A stretch of DNA of 64,000 bases from Chitinophagales bacterium (GTDB lineage Bacteria > Bacteroidota > Bacteroidia > Chitinophagales > Saprospiraceae): positions 62,001-126,000 of the forward strand of contig JAFLBP010000010.1 of NCBI GenBank assembly GCA_017303875.1. Reading direction: 5' to 3'. Under the pieces are notes generated by a model. That model saw only the letters and a program-made list of their open reading frames with translations. It had not been told where the DNA came from and made no database searches. Shown piece by piece: positions 44,184-52,493 of the stretch (within the stretch, counting starts at the first letter, position 1; each line of letters opens with the position of its first letter). The position numbers and the translations under genes were made by a program.

Positions 44184-44579
44184 TTATAATTTTTCCTCCA
44201 AATCTTTCAAAAGCAGTCTCAGCGCGCCTGCGGAGAGGAATATTTCAAATAAAGTGATAAAAAGTGAGGCAATCATCAGCAGCAGGCTGAGTGCAAATAA
44301 AATTTTGGCCCAGATTTGCCAACCTTCATAAACAAAAAACATGGTGACTACACACAGCAGAATGCTGCCTACGCCGAACACCTGCATCCAGCGGATGAGT
44401 TGCAGGCGCTTGCGCAGGTTTCTGATTTGTTCCAGCAAATGTTCCTGTTCTTCATCTTTATAATCCGAGTATAGTTTCCGGATCAAATTAGCAATGGCCA
44501 AAAACTTGTTGGTGTAAGCCAGCAACAGCAGCGAAAGGGCCGGGAATAACAGCGCCGGGGTTTGAATCGTGAGTTCCAT
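44184..44579 (-). CDS. DUF2721 family membrane protein
   Basis: The product has 131 residues. An N-terminal membrane helix (TPALLFPALSLLLLAYTNKF) is followed by a charged helical segment (RKLYSDYKDEEQEHLLEQIRNLRKRLQLIRW) and two more membrane helices. ALRLLLKDLEEKL ends the protein. This matches the DUF2721 family, three-helix inner-membrane proteins of unknown function in many Bacteroidota. The ATG at 44579 gives the expected N-terminus. It is divergent from the aconitase gene, and element E8 lies between them. Confidence 0.85.
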   Translation of the reverse strand: MELTIQTPALLFPALSLLLLAYTNKFLAIANLIRKLYSDYKDEEQEHLLEQIRNLRKRLQLIRWMQVFGVGSILLCVVTMFFVYEGWQIWAKILFALSLLLMIASLFITLFEIFLSAGALRLLLKDLEEKL

Positions 44580-44596
44580 GTCTTGTAAAAGGGTTC

Positions 44597-44828
44597 GGGG
44601 TTTGGAGGTTTGGAGGTTTGGAGGTTTGGAGGTTTGGAGGTTTGGAGGTTAAACAATCGTCTTGGGCAAATGTTTTTTAGAGAAAACTGGGGAATGTTCA
44701 GGGAATGTTCAGACAAAAATTTGAACAACCTCCACAGAAAATACAGATTTAGTGACTTTCTGTCCGAACCTCCGAACCCCGAACCTCCAAACCCCAAACC
44801 TCCAAACCCTGAACCTCCAAACCTCTAA
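44597..44828. repeat. Inverted array of 8-nt TTTGGAGG words (element E8)
   Basis: The left arm has six perfect TTTGGAGG copies at 44601-44648 after a GGGTTCGGGG start. The right arm at 44764-44828 alternates 8-nt CTCCRAAC and 7-nt CCCRAAC units. The 115-base centre holds a direct repeat GGGAATGTTCA twice and CTGTGTTTTC-like A/T-rich sequence. It is the only element found between divergent genes, so it may touch both promoters. Confidence 0.85.
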
Positions 44829-44876
44829 CACTAAAAATTTGCCTTAAAATGGGCAAAACATGGGCAAAAACTTTTC

Positions 44877-44884
44877 TACTTTTG
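44877..44884 (+). promoter_or_regulatory. -7 promoter box for the aconitase gene
   Basis: TACTTTTG matches TAnnTTTG. No TTG was found 19-21 bases upstream. Transcription would start near 44890, giving a leader of about 65 bases before the ATG at 44955. Confidence 0.5.
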
Positions 44885-44954
44885 CCCTTCAAACCATCAT
44901 TCACCAGGAACGGCGGTCAAAACATGCCGCCCCGACGCCTATAATATTACCATC

Positions 44955-47219
44955 ATGATCTTCGATTTGAAAATGCTTCGGGAATTTTACCAGAAATTTC
45001 CGGAACGCGTGGAGGCCGCCAAGGCCAAATTAAAGCGTCCGCTGACGCTGTCTGAAAAAATTCTTTACGCCCACCTGCACCCCGACAGCCCGCTTCAGGA
45101 ATACAAACGCGGTTCGGATTACGTGTTTTTTCAGGTGGATCGCGTTGCCATGCAGGACGCAACCGCTCAGATGGCGCTCCTCCAGTTCATGACCTGCGGC
45201 CGCAAAAAAGTTGCCGTACCCAGCACGGTACACTGCGATCACCTCATTCAGGCCCAGAATGGTGCTGAAAAAGATATGGTGGTAGCCCTCGACAAAAACA
45301 AAGAGGTTTTTGATTTCCTCGCCTCTGTTTCGCAAAAATACGGTATCGGATTCTGGAAACCAGGCGCCGGTATCATCCACCAGATTGTACTTGAAAACTA
45401 CGCCTTCCCCGGCGGTATGATGATCGGTACCGACTCCCACACGGTGAATGCCGGCGGCCTCGGTATGGTAGCCATCGGTGTCGGTGGCGCAGACGCCGTA
45501 GATGCTATGTCGGGCATGGCCTGGGAACTTCAAATGCCCAAACTCATCGGTGTGAAACTGACCGGAAAACTACGTGGCTGGACGTCTCCAAAGGACGTCA
45601 TCCTCAAAGTGGCCGGCATTCTGACCGTTAAAGGCGGCACCGGCGCCATCGTGGAATACTTCGGTCCGGGCGCACAAAGCATGAGCGCTACCGGCAAAGG
45701 CACCATCTGCAACATGGGTGCAGAAATCGGCGCCACCACCTCCACTTTCGGCTACGACAAGAGCATGGCCCGTTACCTCAAAGCTACCGGCCGCTCCAAA
45801 ATCGCCAACCTCTGCAATAAAATTGCACCTTACCTCACCGGCGACGCCGAGTGCTACGAAAATCCGGAAAAATACTTCGACCAGGTTATTGAAATAGACC
45901 TGTCCAAGTTAGAGCCGCATATCAACGGCCCCTTCACGCCGGATCTCGCATGGCCGCTCAGCAAATTTGCCGCAGCGGTGAAGAAAAACAAATACCCGGT
46001 CAAACTGGAAGTAGGCCTCATCGGCTCCTGCACCAACTCCTCCTACGAAGACCTCACCCGCGCCGCCTCCGTAGCGCGCCAGGCCAAGGAGAAAAACCTG
46101 GAAGTTAAAGCCGAGTTTACCATCACCCCCGGCTCCGAGCTGATCCGCTACACAGCAGAACGCGACGGCCTGCTCGGCGAATTCTCCAAAATCGGCGGTG
46201 TGGTAATGGCCAATGCCTGCGGCCCCTGCATCGGTCAATGGGCACGCCATATGGACGACATGAAGCGCCCGAACTCCATCATGACCTCCTTCAACCGCAA
46301 CTTCACCAGCCGTAACGATGGCAACCCGAACACCCACGCGTTCGTGGCCAGCCCGGAAATCGTTACAGCTTTCGCTATTGCCGGCGACCTGAGTTTCAAC
46401 CCCAAGCGCGGCACTTTGGTCAATAAAAACGGAGAAACCGTAAAACTCGATCCGCCCAAAGGCATTGAACTGCCCAAGGCCGGCTTCGCAGTGGAAGATG
46501 CCGGTTATATTGCACCTGCTAAAAAAAGTGGCGCCGTTAAAATTGCTGTCGATAAAAAATCGGATCGCCTTCAGCTGCTCAAGCCCTTCGCGCCCATTCA
46601 AAACAATGAGCTGCAAGACATGCGCGTGCTGATTAAAGCCAAAGGTAAATGTACCACCGACCATATCTCTATGGCCGGCCCCTGGCTCAAATACCGCGGC
46701 CACCTGGAAAACATCTCCAACAACTGCTATATCGGCGCCGAAAACTTCTTCAATGGTGAGCGCAACAAAGTGCTTAACATTGAAAGCGGACAGTGGATGG
46801 AAGTTCCGGCTTCTGCACGCTTCTATCAGAAAAAAGGCATCGGTACCATCATTTTCGGGGAGGAAAACCTCGGCGAAGGCTCCAGCCGCGAACACGCTGC
46901 CATGGAACCCCGCTACCTCGGCGTAAAAGCCGTTGTGGTGAAATCCTTTGCGCGTATTCACCAGACCAACCTGAAAAAGCAGGGTATGCTGGCGCTCACT
47001 TTTGTCAATCCGGCCGATTATGATAAAGTACGTCAGGACGATAAAGTGTCCATCCTCGGTTTTGAGACGTTCGCTCCGGGTAAAAACCTGAAAATACGCC
47101 TCGACCACGCAGATGGCAGCAACGAAACATTTGAGGTAGCACATTCCTACAACGAGCAGCAAATTGACTGGGTACGCTACGGTTCGGCACTGAATAAAAT
47201 TCGCGCCGACTTCAAGTAA
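44955..47219 (+). CDS. acn: Aconitate hydratase
   Basis: The product has 754 residues, the length of the mitochondrial-type aconitase group. [12 protein letters not shown] is the substrate-binding start. [31 protein letters not shown] is the family signature. The [4Fe-4S] ligands are in [11 protein letters not shown] (first Cys, about residue 358) and [10 protein letters not shown] (two Cys, about 421 and 424). The swivel domain has [25 protein letters not shown] and [22 protein letters not shown]. It converts citrate to isocitrate in the TCA cycle. The gene is single, with a -7 box upstream and a strong terminator downstream. Codon use is GC-rich and typical of a well-expressed housekeeping gene. 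Confidence 0.97.
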   Translation: MIFDLKMLREFYQKFPERVEAAKAKLKRPLTLSEKILYAHLHPDSPLQEYKRGSDYVFFQVDRVAMQDATAQMALLQFMTCGRKKVAVPSTVHCDHLIQAQNGAEKDMVVALDKNKEVFDFLASVSQKYGIGFWKPGAGIIHQIVLENYAFPGGMMIGTDSHTVNAGGLGMVAIGVGGADAVDAMSGMAWELQMPKLIGVKLTGKLRGWTSPKDVILKVAGILTVKGGTGAIVEYFGPGAQSMSATGKGTICNMGAEIGATTSTFGYDKSMARYLKATGRSKIANLCNKIAPYLTGDAECYENPEKYFDQVIEIDLSKLEPHINGPFTPDLAWPLSKFAAAVKKNKYPVKLEVGLIGSCTNSSYEDLTRAASVARQAKEKNLEVKAEFTITPGSELIRYTAERDGLLGEFSKIGGVVMANACGPCIGQWARHMDDMKRPNSIMTSFNRNFTSRNDGNPNTHAFVASPEIVTAFAIAGDLSFNPKRGTLVNKNGETVKLDPPKGIELPKAGFAVEDAGYIAPAKKSGAVKIAVDKKSDRLQLLKPFAPIQNNELQDMRVLIKAKGKCTTDHISMAGPWLKYRGHLENISNNCYIGAENFFNGERNKVLNIESGQWMEVPASARFYQKKGIGTIIFGEENLGEGSSREHAAMEPRYLGVKAVVVKSFARIHQTNLKKQGMLALTFVNPADYDKVRQDDKVSILGFETFAPGKNLKIRLDHADGSNETFEVAHSYNEQQIDWVRYGSALNKIRADFK

Positions 47220-47248
47220 CCCGAAGCGCTGCTTCGTAATACCACCTA

Positions 47249-47290
47249 CGCCGCGGAACAGGACCCAGTGCCTGTTTCGCGGCGTTTTTT
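47249..47290 (+). terminator. Rho-independent terminator after aconitase
   Basis: A stem of CGCCGCGGAACAGG (47249-47262) with CCTGTTTCGCGGCG (47271-47284) and an 8-nt loop is followed by TTTTTT. A smaller CGAAGC-GCT-GCTTCG hairpin at 47222-47236 precedes it. Confidence 0.9.
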
Positions 47291-47383
47291 ATGCCTATCC
47301 AATCAACATCCCAACTTCTTTTTGTATCTTTATTCGAAAGAGAACATCATCCTTTTTTAAAGTCCACCTGCAAACCGATAACC

Positions 47384-50300
47384 ATGAATAAATACCTGCT
47401 CTTACTCCTGCTGGCCCTTTTTACCTCCGCTGCCCATGCTCAATGGCAACGCGCACCCTGGCCTGGCTTCGATCTCTCCGTGGAATACATGCGTAATATC
47501 CAGTGTATCAAGCAAGTAAACGGAAAAATCTTTGCCTGTGCCGAAACTGGCTTGTTTATCTCTTCCGACTTCGGCGTTACCTGGAACCGCGTCGAATCGC
47601 TCCCCCCTACCCTGAAGCCCCTGCAATTGCACATCGCCTCTTCCGGCTTGTATCTGCTCGGCGATAACAGCAGCGTCGGTAATCAATTTGCCGGCTTTGT
47701 CAATTACGACAAACAAGGATTTAACTGGGACCCCATTGGCTTCCCATTGCCCGCTTGCAACTCCTTTGTACGCCACGGCTCAAATTATTTTGCCATCTCC
47801 TATTTCAATAGTACCAACCAGATTGATTACAGTACCGATCAGGGGCAAAGCTGGAAACCTTATCAGCCACTTGCAAGTGCGCAGGATGTAACTGCCCGCT
47901 TTACCTGGCATCGCGATACCCTGTACATGAATTTTGCCTCCGACCGCCGGATTTATCGCTCGCTTGACTTTGGTACTACCCTGCAACTCCTCTCGCCTTT
48001 TCCCGTGCGCGGTTTTCAAAAGGTGGATGGTGTGCTGGCCGGGCAGTTGATGCTCAGTAACAACAGTATTGTGCTCAGTGATACGATGGTATATTCCCTC
48101 GACGAAGGACAGAACTGGAAAAAAGTCAAGCTCAGTTTCCTTGATCCCCAGAGAACTTTGCTCCTGCAAAAAATTGACGGTCGTATTTACCTCCAGGCCA
48201 GCAATCCCGGCTCCCTTGGGAACCTTTACGCCTATGATTTTGCCACCCAAACCATTACCGATACTTTAAGTAAAGCAGCACCCTATAATCTGCTCGATCA
48301 GAATTTTGAATTTGGCGCCGTACAGGGCGACTGCTATGCAGGCCTGTTCCGCGATACGATTTATCAGGATTGCAATGGAATCCGAACCAATCTCTCCTAT
48401 CCCGGCAACGGAATCGCCTTGCGCGAACTCTATTCCTGGCGCGACTCCCTCTTTTTACTCGAAAACAAGCCCAATCAGTTCCCACGCGCATTCAGCACTA
48501 CCAACCTCAACGCAGCGCCTACCTACCACGCCGTTTCTGAACTCCTGTCCGCATACCTGCCCACGGCCTACACACACTACCGTGATACCCTGTACTCCAT
48601 CCGCCAGAATAACCGACATTATATTGCCAAAACCAATACCATAACCCAGACCCCGGAACTGGAGCAGGTAATAAACGAAGGCAGTCAATTAGATGAAATA
48701 CTGCGCACCAATACCCATTTGCTGGCCCGGCACTACGACAAGGTCTATTTTCGCCCGCTTAATGGTGGCAACTGGGAGTCTTTCAATGTCTCCTATTTGC
48801 AAGTAGCTGCCAACGCCAACTACGCCTACGGGTTTCGCTATTATGAGCCTACTGCCGCACAGGAACTGTTCAGGCTCTCTGAAACCGGCGCTCAGGAGCT
48901 GCTACACATAGACGGCTTTGACTATACCGATAATGCTGCCGGCGACAGAATTATTCTGGCCGCGCATGATTCCGTGGTTTTTGTTTTGCTGCGCGATAAT
49001 TACAGGGCGCGCACCTTATATTATTCTACCGACAACGGAAATTCATTTAAAAGTGTAGATGCGCGCGCCATCGCCGACGATACCCCGCTCAATTTCCGTT
49101 ACCTCGACGGGAAAATATTCGTTCTCCGCGCATTCACAGGCGTTTATGCATACGATGCGCAAAGCGATACCTGGTCGCCCTACAACGACGGCTTGTTACA
49201 ACTACCGGTTTCCTTCGCTGCCCTGAACCATGAGTTGGTTGCCGGCACAACGGGCGCGGGTTTGTTCCGGCGTCCGGTGCAGCCGACTTACAGTGCGCGA
49301 GGTCGTGTTTTTTTAGATACAAACAACAATGCACAATGGGATGCCGGCGAAGCGCCGGTAGCAAAAATTGGCGTCCGTTCTGTCTTTGCCGGCGCCTTGG
49401 TTTACACCTCCGAAACAGGGGATTACCTCAGTGCCAGCGATGTGGCGGTAGATACCCACCGCGTTTTGCTGCCGCATCCACTCCTGAAAACCGTACCTGC
49501 CGCCATTGTGACTGACAACACCAATGCCACTGGCGATTTTGCTTTGCAAACGCCCAATCAACCCGATCTGGCAGCGGCGCTTTATACGCCTGATGTTTTC
49601 AGGCCCGGTTTTGATACAAAAGTTTTCATGCGGGTAAATAATCTGCTGGGGCCTGCTTCCAACACGCGCTTAACCTTAGTGTTGCCTGTCGGAGCAATGG
49701 CGATTGCCCATGCCACCCCTGCCCCGGCCTATCAAAGCGCGCTGGGCGATACCCTGGTTTGGCAACTCGGCGCCATGGACGCTTTCAGCGACTCCACCCT
49801 GAGCATTACCTTCAACACTTTTGTATCTACGCCTTTGGGCACATTTATACGGCTCGAGGCCTGGGTAAGTGCCGATGCCGGCGATTTGCAGCCCCTGAAT
49901 AACCGGGCAGATTTGCTGGCGCCGGTTGTTGGCTCCTACGACCCCAACGATAAATTAGTAGATCAGTCGGCCTTGCGCATCCAGTCGCCCCCGATTAGCG
50001 CTCGCCTTTCTTATACCATTCGTTTTCAAAACACGGGTACTTTCCCGACGGCATTTGTTACGCTGTTCGACACCCTTGACACACAGGTATTCGATCCGGC
50101 AACGATCATTTGGTTAGGCAGCAGCCATCCTTTTGAAGCGCGTTTGATTGACCAGAAAGTATTAAAAATCAGATTCGACCCGCTGGCATTGGTTCCGCAG
50201 TCGGAATCAGAAGAAGGCAGTCAGGGCTATGTCAGCTTTTCCATTGCTACCCGTCAGCCCCTGAGTACACCGATGAATTTACGCAATCGTGCCGGGATAT

Positions 50301-50623
50301 ATTTTGATTACAACGCGCCAATCATCACGCCCTGGGCAAATACGGCGGTGGATTTCAGTATTCCGACCCATGAGGCAACTACTACCGATGCGCTGGCGAT
50401 TTTCCCCAATCCCAGCACCGGCGCCATTACCCTGCTGGATGCACAGACGGTGCAGGAAACCCTGCATGTTGCCATTTACAATGCCACGGGCCGCTTGTTG
50501 ATGCAGCGTGTTTTGCCGCCGGGCGAGCGCACGCTGCATTTAGAGGCTTTGCCCCGGGGCCTTTTATGTGTGCGGGCTACGAGCCGCAAGGGCACAGCAG
50601 TCGGCTGGGTGGTGTATGAGTAG
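47384..50623 (+). CDS. Secreted T9SS type A protein with beta-propeller and DUF7619-like repeats
   Basis: From the ATG at 47384 the product has 1079 residues with signal peptide LLALFTSAAHAQ. The frame extends to 47291, but the added 31 residues have no signal character. Residues 25-620 form propeller blades of the BNR/sortilin type (SSDFGVTWNRVESLPP, STDQGQSWKPYQPL, DEGQNWKKVKL, STDNGNSFKSVDA). About 635-725 is an SdrD-B-like module (GRVFLDTNNNAQWDAGEAPVAKIGV). About 850-990 is a DUF11/DUF7619-like domain with SYDPNDKLVD and IRFQNTGTFPTAFVTL. The T9SS type A domain starts with LAIFPNPSTGAITLL (about 1002). The role is probably surface or secreted. The ligand is not predictable. The stop codon TAG lies inside the palindrome of element E9. 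Confidence 0.85.
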   Translation: MNKYLLLLLLALFTSAAHAQWQRAPWPGFDLSVEYMRNIQCIKQVNGKIFACAETGLFISSDFGVTWNRVESLPPTLKPLQLHIASSGLYLLGDNSSVGNQFAGFVNYDKQGFNWDPIGFPLPACNSFVRHGSNYFAISYFNSTNQIDYSTDQGQSWKPYQPLASAQDVTARFTWHRDTLYMNFASDRRIYRSLDFGTTLQLLSPFPVRGFQKVDGVLAGQLMLSNNSIVLSDTMVYSLDEGQNWKKVKLSFLDPQRTLLLQKIDGRIYLQASNPGSLGNLYAYDFATQTITDTLSKAAPYNLLDQNFEFGAVQGDCYAGLFRDTIYQDCNGIRTNLSYPGNGIALRELYSWRDSLFLLENKPNQFPRAFSTTNLNAAPTYHAVSELLSAYLPTAYTHYRDTLYSIRQNNRHYIAKTNTITQTPELEQVINEGSQLDEILRTNTHLLARHYDKVYFRPLNGGNWESFNVSYLQVAANANYAYGFRYYEPTAAQELFRLSETGAQELLHIDGFDYTDNAAGDRIILAAHDSVVFVLLRDNYRARTLYYSTDNGNSFKSVDARAIADDTPLNFRYLDGKIFVLRAFTGVYAYDAQSDTWSPYNDGLLQLPVSFAALNHELVAGTTGAGLFRRPVQPTYSARGRVFLDTNNNAQWDAGEAPVAKIGVRSVFAGALVYTSETGDYLSASDVAVDTHRVLLPHPLLKTVPAAIVTDNTNATGDFALQTPNQPDLAAALYTPDVFRPGFDTKVFMRVNNLLGPASNTRLTLVLPVGAMAIAHATPAPAYQSALGDTLVWQLGAMDAFSDSTLSITFNTFVSTPLGTFIRLEAWVSADAGDLQPLNNRADLLAPVVGSYDPNDKLVDQSALRIQSPPISARLSYTIRFQNTGTFPTAFVTLFDTLDTQVFDPATIIWLGSSHPFEARLIDQKVLKIRFDPLALVPQSESEEGSQGYVSFSIATRQPLSTPMNLRNRAGIYFDYNAPIITPWANTAVDFSIPTHEATTTDALAIFPNPSTGAITLLDAQTVQETLHVAIYNATGRLLMQRVLPPGERTLHLEALPRGLLCVRATSRKGTAVGWVVYE

Positions 50624-50695
50624 AGACGCGATTAATCGCGTCTCTACATCACGTCGTATCGCGTCTCTACATCACGTCGCATCACATCGCATCAC
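50620..50695. repeat. Palindrome and direct copies at a stop codon (element E9)
   Basis: A perfect 28-base palindrome at 50620-50647 (GTAGAGACGCGATT and its complement) includes the TAG stop codon at 50621-50623. ATCGCGTCTCTACATCACGTCG-type units follow at 50636-50685, with TCACGTCG and ATCGCATCAC variants. No CDS lies in the next 110 bases. Confidence 0.85.
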
Positions 50696-50808
50696 GCTAT
50701 CCCATCCTGACAATCTCCTGACAATACCTACCCAACACCTTATCATACATTTTCGCCTTGTAGGTATTTCCTGTTTCTAACCACCCAAATCCGGGTCAAA
50801 TTTCCACC

Positions 50809-52491
50809 ATGACTATGCAAGCAAAAACTATTTCCCTGCCAATCCTGGCACTGTTCCTCCACCTCCAATCCCAGGCACAAACCTGGTCCTGGGCACAAAG
50901 CATCGGTTCTCCAAACAACCCCACCACCATCAAAACCATTCGCCCTTACACCGGCGGCAACCTGCTCGTATGCGGCGCTTTCGCCGCCCCAACCCTGCAA
51001 TTAGGCAATATTACCCTCCAAAACGCCGGACAAGACGACGGATATGTGGCCATCACCAATGCTTCCGGACAATACCTCTGGGCTGAAAAATTTGGTGGCG
51101 CTGGCCGCGATTTCGTCGTGGATGTCGCCGTCGGGCCAAATGGCGATTTCGCCATCCTCGGTAATTTCAACAGCGTTTCTATTACTGTCGGCGGCATAAA
51201 CCTGTTCAACAGCGGCGAAACCGACGCGTTTTTAGCCTATTACAACGCCGATAAAACACTTAGCTGGGTAAGAAAAATAGGCTCCTCCAATATTGAGGAA
51301 GCCGTGGCCCTCTCGGTAGATGCAAGCGGCAATGTCTTCCTCGCCGGACAGGTATTCGACAAATTTACCCTGAGCAGCCTCCATGTTTTCCTCCGAAAAA
51401 CCAATAGCACCGGCACAATGCTTTGGGAGCAAAAAGGCATTACGACAACAGGCTTTGGCACACTCCGCGCCACTGCCCTCAGCCTTGATCAAAACCAAAA
51501 CGCTTACCTCGGCGGCGCACTCTCCGGAACGGCTACATTCGGAACCATAAACCTCAACAGCGAATGGGGCGAAGCCGGATTTATCGTAAAATATAATACC
51601 GACGGCGCACTGCTCGACACGCTGCTCCGACAGGAAGTGGCGCAATTTAACGGCCTGCAAACCCATGAAAATAACCTCTACGCCTGTGCCGAAAAAATCA
51701 ACTACGGCATCGGCTGGGGCTGGCCACTGTCCGATTCTAAAATTCATGTGTTGAAATTTAACCAAAACCTCGACCTACAATGGCATAAAACAGCCGGTGG
51801 CGAAAATGAGTGGCAAAGCCAGGATATCGCCAAAAGCATCAGCGTGGATGCCGAAGGCAATGCCTATGTATGCGGCTATTTCTTCAGCGATATGCTGGGT
51901 TTTGCCGGACAAACCCTGCCCAACTACTTCAATATCAACTACTTTTATCCGCAAATTTTTGTCCTGAAATATTCATCCGCCGGACAGGAACTCTGGGGAA
52001 AATCACTCGGCGGGCTACATGCCGACGAAGCAACCTGTATCCTGGCAACAGGCGATGATAAATTTGTGCTGGGCGGCAATTTTGAGTCTACCCCGGTACC
52101 TTTTGATAATTTCCAGTTGCAAAATACTGGCCAGCTGGACTCCACCTATGTCCACCTGCGCCCCGCGCGCTACGTCCGTAAAAGTATGGGCTTTCTGGCC
52201 ATGTTCGATAAGGATTTGAGCAGTTACGAACCGGAACCCACAGCGGGCGCACTTTCAGTTTTCCCCAACCCCACTTCGGGTCAGCTGGTATTACAATTAA
52301 AAACACCCGAAACTGCCCCCATACGCCTCCAAATCAATGCGCCCGACGGCCGCCTGGCGCACCAATCGGAGCATGCTGCCGCGACAAATATCGAAATCCA
52401 TGAAAACCTGAGCCACCTCGCGCCGGGCCTTTATTTTATCACCCTGCAAACCGCAAACGCCTTGTATTCGGGTAAATTTATCAAAGAATAA
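50809..52491 (+). CDS. Secreted T9SS type A beta-propeller protein (SBBP-like)
   Basis: The product has 560 residues with signal peptide ILALFLHLQSQAQ. The body has repeated strands of the SBBP/beta-propeller kind: YLWAEKFGGAGRDFVVDVAVGPNGDFAILGNF, LSWVRKIGSSNIEEAVALSVDASGNVFLAG and KSISVDAEGNAYVCGYF. Each shows the typical 'A..lDa.GN.y..G.f' pattern of adhesive surface proteins. From about residue 480 a T9SS type A domain begins with LSVFPNPTSGQLVLQL and ends with a strand and SGKFIKE. The next gene starts 2 bases after the stop, so the two are co-transcribed. No enzyme function is visible. Confidence 0.85.
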   Translation: MTMQAKTISLPILALFLHLQSQAQTWSWAQSIGSPNNPTTIKTIRPYTGGNLLVCGAFAAPTLQLGNITLQNAGQDDGYVAITNASGQYLWAEKFGGAGRDFVVDVAVGPNGDFAILGNFNSVSITVGGINLFNSGETDAFLAYYNADKTLSWVRKIGSSNIEEAVALSVDASGNVFLAGQVFDKFTLSSLHVFLRKTNSTGTMLWEQKGITTTGFGTLRATALSLDQNQNAYLGGALSGTATFGTINLNSEWGEAGFIVKYNTDGALLDTLLRQEVAQFNGLQTHENNLYACAEKINYGIGWGWPLSDSKIHVLKFNQNLDLQWHKTAGGENEWQSQDIAKSISVDAEGNAYVCGYFFSDMLGFAGQTLPNYFNINYFYPQIFVLKYSSAGQELWGKSLGGLHADEATCILATGDDKFVLGGNFESTPVPFDNFQLQNTGQLDSTYVHLRPARYVRKSMGFLAMFDKDLSSYEPEPTAGALSVFPNPTSGQLVLQLKTPETAPIRLQINAPDGRLAHQSEHAAATNIEIHENLSHLAPGLYFITLQTANALYSGKFIKE

Positions 52492-52493
52492 GC

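Noticed and set aside
44601..44648. CRISPR array or tandem minisatellite
   Set aside because: The units are 8 nt, contiguous, with no spacers, and have a complementary arm downstream. This is not CRISPR.
45909..47162. 417-codon minus-strand ORF opposite aconitase
   Set aside because: It is a codon-bias shadow of a well-expressed GC-rich gene. Aconitase motifs are unambiguous on the plus strand.
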